In this document: positions 19,051 to 30,900 of the stretch, one piece after another
Position numbering within the stretch: the stretch's first letter is position 1
How the letters are laid out: each line of letters starts with the position of its first letter
NCBI GenBank assembly: GCA_012862575.1
Contig: BLSF01000020.1
Coordinates: forward strand, 531,011-595,010
Origin: Parietichytrium sp. I65-24A
Taxonomy: Eukaryota > Sar > Bigyra > Thraustochytrida > Thraustochytriidae
DNA: 64,000 bases
Direction: 5' to 3'
Program-made: the position numbers and the translations under genes
The notes under the pieces: generated by a model
The model's input: only the letters and a program-made list of their open reading frames with translations
Databases searched by the model: none
What the model was told of the DNA's origin: nothing

Positions 19051-20909
19051 TCAGGCTGGTTTAGCGATAACGCGGACTCCGCTGGCGCTCAAGTTTTCGG
19101 AGCTCAAGTTAAAGTTGTCGTCATAAAGGACACGCAGAGCGATTTCGACGGCTCCGACTCCAAAGCACTCTTCCACAGAACGCAAGTCAGGCGCGAAATT
19201 GACGCCGATAAGTTTTGGTTGCACCGAACCATCAGAGTTCTTGGCCGGAATCCAGTCTATGCCGTACACAGCGCGGAACTTCTCCCAGTGCATTTCTGCC
19301 GCGCCTTTGTGCTCCCCGACGGCTTGCCAAATCATCTTGGCGAAGCCGGTGAACATATCAGTACACATGCCAGCAAGGCGGTCACTCACAACTTGCGAGT
19401 CCCATCCCGAAACTTTGCTAGCAATGTCAGCCGAGGTAATTTTCTGACTCTCTGCCTCGGTCATCCGTTCAGCAGCGAGTGAAGATGCGTCAGTGTTCTG
19501 AGTTTGCGCTTCACTGAGAGGAATGTCTGCGACTCGTCCATAAAAGCTTGTCAGTAGGTACGCCGAAAGAGGGGTGAAGGATTTAACGAGGACAATTGAT
19601 CTGCAATCGAGCTTGTGGCCATCAACGAGCGCAGGCTCAGGGCAGTCTTGTTGCGCTACAACCTTCCCGTCGAGGGCCAAACTTGCAAAAACGTGCCTTG
19701 CGTTCTCTGCAAACCACACGCCGTGAGAGTAACTGGAGAGCGAGGACTTTATGCACCATCTAGAGTCTGTACCTTGCCCGTCTGATGGGCAGGTGCTCTC
19801 CACAAACCTGGCGAGGCCTTCCGTGGAGCCAAGATCCTAGGAGGGTGTTTGGAGCAAACAAACAAAGAAACAAACAGCAGAGAGAGTCAGTCCGTGCTTG
19901 ACCACGTTTGCACTGAAAACCACAGAGACAACCTCACCAACTTACATAACTCGGCAGGTACCACGGTGCAGATCTCGCGTTGCAGTACTTTTCGAGTGTC
20001 TGGCACAGCAAATCCTTCTGCACAAAGCCACCTTCGAAAGGGAACTGTGCCACGTACACGGGCAAGCCAGCGTCAAATTCCGCAAAATCCGCGATCCGCT
20101 GCGAAATGTGCCACACCTCCGCTTCGCCCGCTTTGTGCGCCGTCTTAAAGAAACCCGACGCCTCCACCGCCTTCTGCACGGCCGCCTGGTCCGTGAACAC
20201 CGCCATTTCTGCCGGCGGCTTCTTCTCCACTCGCACGCCGAGAACGAGATTCTCTTGTCCGTTCGCCTCGCTCATTTCTGCGCCGTCCCGCGTCTTTTGC
20301 GCTGCTTCAAGTGCCTGGCGCAGCACATTCCTGCTTAGTTCAAGGTCATGGCGGTTTCTAAAGAACCCTTCCTCACCCAGCGGGCTGCATCGCGCAGCGG
20401 CGAGGACCCTGATGGCTCGCACAAGCGGCGAGCAATTCCCATGCGAAAACGCCGGCGCCCAGTTCCTCGCAAGCGGCTGGCCTTCGCGCCATGCCGTTCG
20501 TGGCCAAAACACCGCCAAGCCGCCCAGCTTGTCCACGTGCGCCCATCCAATCTCCGCCTCCTCCGCATCGTGCGCGCAGTGCGCTAGCGCCTCCACGCTT
20601 TCAGCGTACCGTGGCCGCGCACCCCCAGCTTCTCGCCGGCAAAACACCATCTGCGGCTTCGCGGACAGACTGTCCGCAAGTGACCGGGACGGGGACGGGG
20701 ACGGTTGAGATGGCGGCGAGGGGCACGACCCAGACGGCGCTCTCCTCGTCGACGGAGTCAAGTGCAACGCAGCGGCCGGCGGAGTCCAGCGCGACGGGAG
20801 GGCCGCGCCTTTCAGTGTCCGCAAGCGCGGACATGAGCTGCCCCGCGAGCTTGAGAGGGAACCCTGCGCCAGGCTGGCTCAGCACGGCACCTGCGGCTGC
20901 GGCTGCCAT
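19051..20909 (-). CDS. TTLL12: Tubulin-tyrosine-ligase-like protein 12 homologue (apparent frameshift)
   Basis: Exon 1 is 20909-19946 and exon 2 is 19836-19051, with an intron of 109 bp (GTAAGT...CTAG). About 583 codons. The C-terminal half aligns with TTLL12: VFTDQAAVQKAV, VAQFPFEGGFVQKDLL, WYLPSY then DLGSTEGLARF, HKLDCRSIVLVKS and PKLIGVNFAPD. The N-terminal half carries the SET-like region context (LAVFWPRTAWREG...LVRAIRVL). The frame changes near 20685-20705, inside a GGGGAC hexamer run, so the N-terminal 70 codons (from ATG 20909, Ala-rich) and the rest are in different frames. This is an indel or assembly error, or translation begins at an internal ATG. The Glu of the family motif ExNxxP is Gly here, suggesting no ligase activity. 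Confidence 0.78.
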
Positions 20910-21905
20910 GCTCGCGGAGGTTTGAGTGGCTGACTGACTGACTGACTGACTGAGCGCCGATCTTTTAGCTGCTGCTGCTGCTGCTGCTGCTTGCGAGGTC
21001 GATCGTGAGTTATTGAACTCTAACGTTTCCCGATGCGTCTCGCTGTTTCCCACCAGCTGGATCCTTATCCTTTGACCCTTTGACCCTTTGACCGTTTTAC
21101 GCTTTTACGCTTTTACCAAGTTTCAAAGTTTCCCCTCTATCGCTCTCAGCTTTCGGAGAGTGGACACTTCTGAAGTTCTGAATTCTGACAAGTACAAAAC
21201 TGCTTCTCTATTTCGTTCTTTCTTTTTCTCGTTCTTTCTCTCTTTCTTTCTTTCTTTCTTCCGAGCGCTCTCCTCACGCACTTCTCTGAAACGGAACTGG
21301 CTCTATACTCTGCTCAACTTATCGTGCTCGAGTATCCTCGAGTGCTCCAACCGCTAGTGTATCCTCTAGCCAGCCATACGCTCTCGGGTTATACCACGTG
21401 CTAGGAAGTGTAGGAGGTGTTAAGTAGGATTAGAGAATGTTAAGGATGGCGGAGGTTCTAGTGGCCGTGGCTTTTCGTTCCGCACTTATAAGTGGACTTT
21501 GTTATATTCTGTATCGGACGGGCGGTGCGAATTTGTTGATGGTTATAGATTCGTTTTGTTCAAGACTTGGTAGTTGACGGTGCTGGCCAGATCGGATGCA
21601 CAGCTCTTTGGTATTTCTGCGCGGCGAACTGTCGGGGAGCATGTTGAGGTTTGATGATTTGAAGAATTTATACGGATTCCTGGTGTCGTTGTGCATGGAT
21701 CAACGATATGCTAGCGTTTCTTCACTTCCCTCGAAAGTGCACGGCTTGTTGAACTGGATGAGATGTACTTGACGTTATTTGGGTGTTGATGTTTGGGCTT
21801 CAAGGAGTAGTAATGGTACAAACGCCGAAATGCTCCTTTCGGGAGCCGATGAGAAAGGTATAAATGGTACAAGACATTTGTGTGTTTTGTTTCATGAAAA
21901 GCAAT
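20910..21905. other. Intergenic region rich in simple repeats
   Basis: Lies between the TTLL12-like start and the GCN1 stop. It holds (TGAC)n at 20931-20953, (GCT)n at 20968-20991, CCTTTGAC and GCTTTTAC tandem units at about 21066-21115, and a pyrimidine-rich CTTT tract at about 21212-21262. These look like upstream or UTR sequence of the minus-strand gene. From 21420 on I see nothing recognisable. Confidence 0.6.
20931..20991. repeat. (TGAC)n and (GCT)n microsatellites
   Basis: Two short arrays, about 5.5 copies of TGAC and 8 of GCT, immediately upstream of the TTLL12-like ATG. The GCT run creates an Ala-rich frame before the chosen start that has no ATG. Confidence 0.85.
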
Positions 21906-24900
21906 TTATTCCTCATTGTCAGAATCCGTAAACGATTGCTGCGCGAGAGTCTTGCGCGCATACTCGGCCACGGAGCGGCCCGTCGCAGGAACGCTACAGC
22001 CCTTGACGAAATCGCGGATAACGTCGCCGTCAGCGGACTTGGCAGCCAGCAGGAGAGCCATGGTCTTGTTCGATCCCCCGGAAATGTTTACGTTAATGTC
22101 GCGGACGCTCTCAAAAAGCAGAGGGATGACAGCTTGAAGAAGAACCATAGGAGCGGGAGACTCGCTTCGACGAGCTGCGTTTCGAAGACCCTTCATTGCG
22201 GCCTCTTTTAGGTCGGTGTTGTTCCGATCCTTGAGGCTCTCCGAGAACATTTTGGACGCCGCCTGGGCATCAGATGGAGACCCCGCGATAAGCTCGCCGA
22301 GGGATTGCAGCGCAGAAGCCCGCAAAGAAGGGAGGTCTTTGGCCTTGGACTCGGCGTAATAGCCAAAGAGGGCTTCCTTGAACAGCGCCTGAGTGCTGCC
22401 CTTGTCAAACGCGAGCTCTGGCGCATATCGAAGAGCAGCACCGCTGAGCACAATTGCAGCATGTGCATTTACGGTGTCGGCAACCGAAATAGACTGCCCA
22501 ACAAGCTGCTTCACCTTCTCCACAAAGCACTTTTGGAATACCTGCTTCTTGGCATCGTCTTGCAGACAAGCCATAGCCTGACCGAGAGCGCGAGCGGTGT
22601 TGTCGCGAACGTTCGCATCTCGATGGAAGATCAGAATGTCATTATTCAGAGAAGCAATACACTTGTCCATCAATACGGGCGCGGACACTTTAGAGCCGTT
22701 GATGAAGAGTACCGCGCAGAGAGCCCGCAGCGCGGAATCGCGAATTGGCCCTTCGGTGCCCTCCGCTGAGATCGTACCGCAGAGATCAGCTACCAAGGGG
22801 TCCACCCTTGCCGAAAGCTTCATAAGCTTTCTCAGTGCCTGGACTGCACTGCGACGGACGCGGTGGCTCTCGCTGTTCAGCGACTTCACAAAGGTAGTCT
22901 GCAGCTGCGGCAGAAACGGGCGCAGCATAATTCCTCCCTTATCCAATAGCTTGGAAAGAGTTTGAAGAATTGCCACCTTGACTCCGCCTGGGAATCGATC
23001 TCCAACGATACGAATGAGGGGCCCAGTAATCTTGATAACGTAAGGCTTTAGTGCTGCCTCAGAAGTCAAATCTACGAGCTCGCCCAAACCAAGCGCAGCG
23101 GACTCTCTCTGTTCCGGAGAGCCGTTCATCAATGCGTGCTGATAGATTGGCAAAAACGGATCCAACCCTTTTGGCAGGCACAAGGCAGGCATGACGTAGC
23201 TCTCGCGCTCTGATTCCGAGGACATGCGGTACCTAGCGTCTGATGCAACGCTCTTCAGAGAGTTGCGCATAAAGTCAATATGCGAGATCATATCCTCTGC
23301 AGGCACAGCTTTGCAAAGCCGAGAGAGTGTGTGCAGCGACTGCTTCATGAGCTCCGTGTCCGTGACCTCTGAAAAACGCTTCAAGATCTCACGAAGGATC
23401 ACCGGGATCAAATCCGAAAAGTCTTCAGACGTTGCCTCGCAGAACTCGCCCACTAGCGCGACAGCCGCGCGACGCTGAGACACCTTGCCTTCAGTGAGGA
23501 TGTTAAGAAGCCCAGGTACAAACCAATTGATACCGTCTCCTTCGATATTGGCAGTCAGAGCACTGGCGGCTCTCCAAACATGGGCAGTTTCAGCCTCGTG
23601 CTCACCGCCAGGGCCGCCTCCGCACTGCGACAGTTCCGTAAGAAGGAATGGTTGGATACGGTCAATGTAGTAGTGCAGAACAGGAGCGATGGTTTCGCAC
23701 ACCGCGCAAAGCGCTTGCGAATGAAATTCGGTCATTGGCGATACCAGAAGCTTGGGCAGCAAAAGTGGCATGACTTCACGACTACGCTGAGACAAAATCT
23801 TCGTAAGCCCTTCCAAGGCGCGCTCGGACTCTTCGGTGCTTCCCTCCAGGGACTGCAGTAAATTTGGCACAATTTCGTTCACCACCAAAGATCCAAGTTG
23901 ACGATAGAGCGCTCCAAACGCTTCGGCACCAGCAGTTTGAACTTCCTCTATGTCATCACAAAGAGCAACCTGCACAGTACGCGTCAAAATCGACACGTAG
24001 TGTTCCAAATGTCTGCGGCTAGCTGCACGAATGACAGCAAGGAGCCCCAGAGCAACACCAGTGCGCTCGTCTTCGTTGTCACTTGCAAGGCCATTCTTGA
24101 TGATCGGCACGATGTCCGGAAGCACACGCTCACCGAGTTTCTTGACAATGTCTCCGAGGCAGCGTCCGCCCAACTCGCGCTTCTCCTCTTCCTCACTGGA
24201 CAGGCAGTCGATAATCTTCGCCATGAGTGGGCTCAAAATCTCGCGCAACGCACGCCCAGTGTTTGGCACCACGTTTTTCCAAACATTCACAGCACTCTGT
24301 CGGACGACCGCAGAAATGTCGTTTCTCAAAAGATAAAGGGACGCCAGAATATCGTCGCGCTTCTGTCTGCCCAATGCCTTTGCAAGGCTGTCGTTGATAT
24401 CTTCGTCCGTACCGTCCTCATCTCCGCCATCCTCACTTTGCGCTTCGACATCAGCATCATCCTCGTCATCAGCTGCATTAATAGCCGCTCTAGCTTCCGC
24501 TGCCGCCCTCGATGCAAATACTGCATCAGCGGATCCCCCGATGCGATACAGCAGATCACCGAGGAGGTGAATCGAACTCTGGCGGATTCGCCAAAACTTG
24601 TCTGCAAGACCGTCCTCCAACACGGGTAGCAATATTGGTGTGTGCTGAATGGCGTGCTGATCCACTATCACCTGGCCAGCCCTCAGAGCCACATCCCTCA
24701 CAAACTCTGACTCGTCCGCGAGGCCGCGAATTACAATAGTCAGCTCCCGCTCGAGCAAGTCGGCGTTGGCTTCCACGCCCAGGCATGGTGGCAAGAAGAC
24801 CAAGACCCAAACGCAACCTTCTCTCACAAAAGCTGCATTGTGACGGGCCATTGGAAAAATATTTTCTTCCAGCACCTTGAATGCGTAGTCGTGCCCCAGC

Positions 24901-27900
24901 GCAACCACAACTTCCACGAGGCCTTGTGCTCCTCCACTGCGCTCCACCGGCGAAGTGTTTCCCCGCGATGTCTCCAAGAGCCATTGGAGATGATCAGAAA
25001 ACTCTGGCAATTCTTCTCCGAGACCTTGAGTCAGCGTTCCGAACGCTTTTGCGGCAGTTGAGCGCACGCCAGGAATAGGATCGATCAGAACCTTACGAAG
25101 CACAGGCATGAGATCCTTCAGGTATGGCAAGATCGCCTTCGTGTCAGAAATCATAGAGCACATGTTTCCAACGATCAGAGCGGCCTTCTTCTTGGTGTCA
25201 GTCGAACGCTCATGGAGACCGCGGTTGAGGACAGGCACCAGAAGGGCAAGAGACGGAGCATCCACCATGTGCACAAAGCGAGTGTGATGGAGTGCGTCGA
25301 CGCAACGGGAAGTTTTTTCCTCGGGATGCATGAGAGCTTTCTTCAGTGTTGGAACCAAGGCATGGATCTCCGGATTCTGAATAACGCTACCAATCTCCTT
25401 CAGCGCCTTCCCACTTGCCAGCCTAACTTTCTGATGAGTGTCTGTAAATGTCTCGGTGAGGATAGGCACGACCTGTGGGAGACACGCAGCCAACTGCTTC
25501 GAAGCCAAGAACGCCATTGACCCCAACATCCGAATCGCGGCGACCTTTGTCCGCCAAGCAGGGTCCTGAATCGACTGTAACAGCGCGGGCATCACAAGTT
25601 TGACTCCATGGCCGCTGAGTCTTGACATGATTGCACGTGACGCATCTTGAGCAGCGCTGCGCACTGCCTTTTTGGTGTCCGAAAACGACTGCAATAGCGC
25701 TGGCAAGATGCCAATCACATATGGCTCAAAGAGCATTCCCAACTGAGCGCACAGCGACTCCAGCACGAACAGTGAGCCTTGCCGGCACTCGGTGTGGGAA
25801 TCCCTGCTCGCTACTTCAAGACGCTTCACAACCTGACACTTCTTCAAGACTGGGGTTCCGAGGCCTTTGATTACAGCAGCCACACCGTAGGCTGCACCGC
25901 GGCGATCTCCGTACGAGGAAGAGCTTGCCGCCGAGGCGTCATATTGGAAGGAAACTTCCTCCTCGCCTTCCTTCGAGACCGCTTTCATCAAGGTTGCACG
26001 GACCAACAACGTCTCCAAAATTTCGGTACCCTTCTCCTTCACAGAAGCTGCCTTCATCAGCGGTGGCAAGCACCGGGTTGCAGCCAGCTGGACGGATTCG
26101 CTTGGTGTACGAAGTGCTTCGACAAGATTTTCGACGATGCGCGGGATACGCTCGTCCTCTTTGGAAAGGAAGGAGGCCAGATTTCCGACGAAGACAACCG
26201 CGCCTTCACGTTGCCAATCCTTTTTCCGCTCTTCAACCGAAGTTGCATTGGCGCTACGTGGTGCAGCAAGGTACGGTTCCAAGGTTGGCAAAAGCTTGTC
26301 GATCAAATCTTTACCATACGATGTGATAAGCTGAAAGCCGGCTTCCAAAAAGGTCTGCCTAACCTCAGCATCCTCGTCGCGTAAACCGTCACTGCAAACA
26401 AAGCCAAACGAGTCAAGAACTTGCTTGGACTCGAAAACACCACCTTCGCCATCTACATCGGCACACGCATGAAGTGCGCGCGCAACTCCTTCACGCGGGC
26501 GCTTGAAAGCCGCTCTCTTCTCAAACTCTTTTCTCTCAGCGTCACGATCAATAAACATGGGCTTCGCGGTGGCTCGAGCCTGAGAATCCTTTTCGGCCTC
26601 CTTTAGAGCCTCCGTATAAACCTTGATGAGGGCAGCAAGCGCGTCCGACCCGACATCGGGATGCTCGGCAATCCCCGCTGCAATTGCGCGACCAGCCTGA
26701 ATACGGATGTGCTCCTTTGGGTGTGCCAAGAAGCCAGTGTACTGGCTCACGAAATCAACAGGTAGCGCCACTTTGCAAACTTTGATAATTTCCATTGCTT
26801 CTGTTCGGACCGACTCCTCCGCGTCAGCTGTCGCCAACCAGAGGCGCGAGATCAGATAAGGAACGGCATGGACCCGCAATTCGACTTTGCTGGCTGCAAG
26901 CAGCGCTTTCAAAGCATCGCAACGAACTTCGACGGATTCAGAGAGCAACCCCTTGTCGCCCAAAAGCACATCGAAGAGGGCTTCCTCGCTCAGGGCTGGC
27001 TGCGAACCGCACAAAGCCGCGAGAACGCTGCCAGGTCGAGGTTTGGCGACCGGAAGGAGGGCACATGCTCCAAGGACAGCGCGCACGGCGTCGGTGCGCT
27101 CATTTACCATTTTGGCAATGTGACTTGCGTGAGCAAGCATAAGGTCTAAGGCCCTCTCGACGGACTCCACGGGAGCTTCGCAAGCCAGAGAAACATCGAT
27201 CTTAGCAAGCGCTTTGACAGATGTCTCCGCGACGGGAGGTGGGACAGGCGGAGCTGCACTCTCCGGAGTCGGGGACAACTTTTCTTTCTTCTCCTTCTTC
27301 TCTTTTTTCTCCTTTTTCTCTTTCTTTTCTTTCTTCTCCTTCTTTTCTTTTTTCTCTTTCTTCTCGGAATCCTCCTCCTCCTCCTCGTCATCATCATCAT
27401 CGTCATCGCCACCGTCTTCTTGGCTAGCCCAAAGTAGAACAAGCTCGGGGTACTTGTTTGCACCTTCCAGCATGACCTTGAGCAGAGGAAAGAGCAGTTG
27501 CAACGTTTCTACGGGCATCAAGTTGTGCTGAGTGTCTTCCATGCCGCACCCGGATTTATGCAAAAAGTGACAAGCGCGTCCAATGAGAAGAAGCGGCTCA
27601 GGTTCAACATCTTCTCGGAGTGCGATTTGCAACGCTCCCGCAAGCAAGAACTTGGCGGAAGGCAGATTGTGAAGAGGGCTCGATTGCACAAAACTCTGAA
27701 ACACGTTAAACATCTCTTGCTTCACAAGAGGTGCATTGGCGAGCGGAAAGCAAAAGTCGAGAAGAGATGGAAGCGAGTTGTGCAGGGCAGCTCGGCTTGC
27801 GACCGAGTGCAGTGACGCACATTCCAACAAATCGACTACAGCGCTCACCTGTGACCGCACCGTCCGTGCGTTTGCTCTGGCTTTGTCTTCCTCCTCGATC

Positions 27901-30900
27901 CTTGCAGTAACAGCCTTCTCTCCGTACTTGTCCACTGGGGTTTCAGTTCGGGCCACCTCGACTCCCTCGCTTTTCTTCTTGGCTTCAATCTCTGCGCGGA
28001 CCTGTCTCTCCCATTCCTCTTCTTCGGTCAGATATTTGTTGGACTTGGCGGGCTGGGCAGCACCTTTAGGGCCACCTTTGCCAGTTGCCCCACCCTTCTG
28101 GCGCTTCTTGGCTTCTAGATCTGCTTCGAGCGCTATAATTCCCGCCTCCGACAAGGTGCCATCGTCCGACTGTAATAGCTCACAATCCCCTTCAGTGATG
28201 GCCAGGACTTGGCTCTTGTTCAGGTAACTCTTGACTATCTCAAAAAGCGCCGGGAATGCCTCAACTTTCTCACAGCTTCCCAACACCAACGAAACTGCTC
28301 TTCTTGAGGCTTGGATCATCTCTGGGTCAACGTTTGCACTTGGGGACAAACAAAGCCCCTCGAGGATTTCGGTACGAAATTGTGCCATGCACTTCTCGTC
28401 ACCAAGAACATGGCCCAAGAGATTGTGCTGATCGTGTCGCTTGTAAATACCGGCGATCGTTGGCCAATAACATGCGCCGAGAGCAGGATGGTCGCTCAAG
28501 AGAAGAAGAGATGGCACCAAAGACTTGTCGGGGCAGGAATTTGCTACAAGTCTGAGAGCCTTCCGCACGGCCGAGGCATCCAGTCTTGCAAACCTCGAGT
28601 CAACAGACTTGGGCTTGAATTTGGCCATGTACGTTTGCAGTGATTTTAAGAGGGCTGCAGCTGCTTCAACAGAATTGTTCTTCACGGCAAGCTCCATAGC
28701 AGAAAAAGCCAACGTGCGAACACAATAGTCTGGGCTCATTGCCAAGTTTATCATGATCGAACTGGAAGCCACGGCAGGCGGGGTGCATGAAGAGAGCGGA
28801 GGATATTCGTTGGAGAGGTTTGCGGAAGGCGACTTGGCAATGTAGAGCATCAATCTTCCCAGTGTGAGTTGTGCTGCATGGGAATCATTGACTCCACAAA
28901 TAGAATTATGCCAGCTCTCAGATGACAACTTGACAGTCTCGGTTCCAGCGCTTGAACCATCAGAACCTTCTCCAAAGGCCTCTTCCAAACGAGAATCTAG
29001 TGTCTTGGCCCTCTGGTCCAGGGCGCTAGAATTGTAAAACCTGCTTGCTTTCACCAAGGTTGAGGCCCATGCCTTTTTGCTGACAGTGAGGAATGTTCCG
29101 GTCACACTAAAGCCAGTTTTTGATTCCAGGGACTGCAGCGAATCAGAAAACGCCTTGTGCTTGGAAGAAAGCATGATCAGGATTGCCAGTGCACTGGATA
29201 TCGACAGCTGGTGCATTTTCAGCGCTGCCGCATTGGTTGACAAAGAGTCGCCAGCAATGAGAGTGTCAAGTAGGAGAGCCACAACACCGCTTCCAGAATT
29301 GAAATTCTGGCCTGAAGAGGTGGCCGACGCCGACTTTGTGACACCGGAGCTCGACGTACTTGTTTTTGTAGCCCCGGATGACTTCTTCCCTTTGGATTTC
29401 GCCCCTAAAGCAAGCATCTCTGCCTCCAAGGAATCTACATTGGTGCTCTTCTTCTTAGCAGCAGTAGCTTTCTTGGGGTCAGCGGTTGCCTTCTTCTTAG
29501 CCACAGAGTCGGAAGCAGTTGGAGCAGCCTTTGCTGCGGAACTGGACCCAGCAGAATAAACTGTGCTGTCTACCCCGTCCAACACACAGAGATCGAATTT
29601 TCGAGTCGTGCTTGCCTTTTTCAAAGCAGCCTCCGCGAGCTGCTTGCTGACAGCAGCGGGGGCGACGCTGCACAAAACACCCAAGCCGTGCAAGCTCTCC
29701 TTCGCAATTGCGCTTTGAAGAAAAAGTCCGTCGAGCAACGTGTCAGCTACGGAAGCCGGAAGAGTATCTTCTGGTCCAAAGCTCGCAGCGATGTAGCGTG
29801 AGATTGCCAAAAGAGCCTCACCACGTACCTGGGCATTTGTCTCGCCCTTGGCATGCTGTGCGAGAATTTCAGAGGCAGCCTGACCAACTTTAGCTGCATC
29901 CGCACTGTCACGGATTGGAGCCGGGCTTTTGCCATCGTCGTTCTCAACACAACGAGCAAAGTTCTCTATGGCAGCGACAATAGAGCTGCGCTGGAAAGGC
30001 TGCGCTACTGCAGCTTTGCCGCCTTGCCCAGACCCTTGCAAAACCTTTTGTAGTTCTGATAAAATCGTCTCACAAAGAGAAGCACTAGGGCAACACCTGC
30101 TTACCGACGCAAAAAACACAACAGCACTCTCTCGCGCGCTGTCAGAAGTACTTGTCAATAATTTCAAGACGTGGCTCAAAAAGCTTGGGGGAGTTCCAAA
30201 GACACCAGCATCGACGCTTTTAGCATGTGCAAAGAAACAGCTGATAGCCGACAGCTTTGCCTCTGCCCGGAGGCTAATCGCAGTTTCTATCTTGGACTGT
30301 ATGTCCGCCGTGAAGGTTTCGTTGGACAAGAAGGGCAGCACAGGGGCCAAAGACAACATGAGCTGCTCCCCGGAATTCGACTTGCTCTCCAGGGCGACCT
30401 TGGCGGTGACAGAGATCAGCTTTGCCGCCAGACCCACGGCGTTTTGCTGGGCGGCGACTGCTTTCGAGAGCGTTTGCAACCCTTCTGCACCGAACTGTTC
30501 AAGGTCCTCGAAAGCAAACGAAGTGCATACAGTCTGTACATACGATTCTACGTCCTTTTCAATCCGGACAGCGTTTCGTGCCCTGTGCATTCCTCGCAGA
30601 GAGAGTTTGGACCGTGAGGCCGCTTCGAGCAACTGGAACTGTAATTTGGCAATAACTTGAAGAGGCTCGCTTCGGCATCGATCAACTAGCTGCAACAAGT
30701 TCAGGATGACTCGCCCGGCCATGGATCGTTTGTGAAGGCTCAACCGCTGCAAGATCTGTACCACTTGTGATTGCAGCGCAGCCCAGTTTTGCACGGTGTT
30801 GAGCACCACTGCGTTCAGCGAAGGCGGGCATTTACTCCCTCTTGCGTACGCCACCATCAAGTCCGCCACTTGCTTCACCACGGAGTCATCCGTTGCAGGG

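Noticed and set aside
23898-24629. Long plus-strand frames inside GCN1
   Set aside because: Antisense shadows of a 9.1-kb conserved coding frame.
27140-27531. Poly-Ser/Phe and Arg/Lys frames across the GCN1 repeat
   Set aside because: Alternative-frame readings of the (EKK)n minisatellite.
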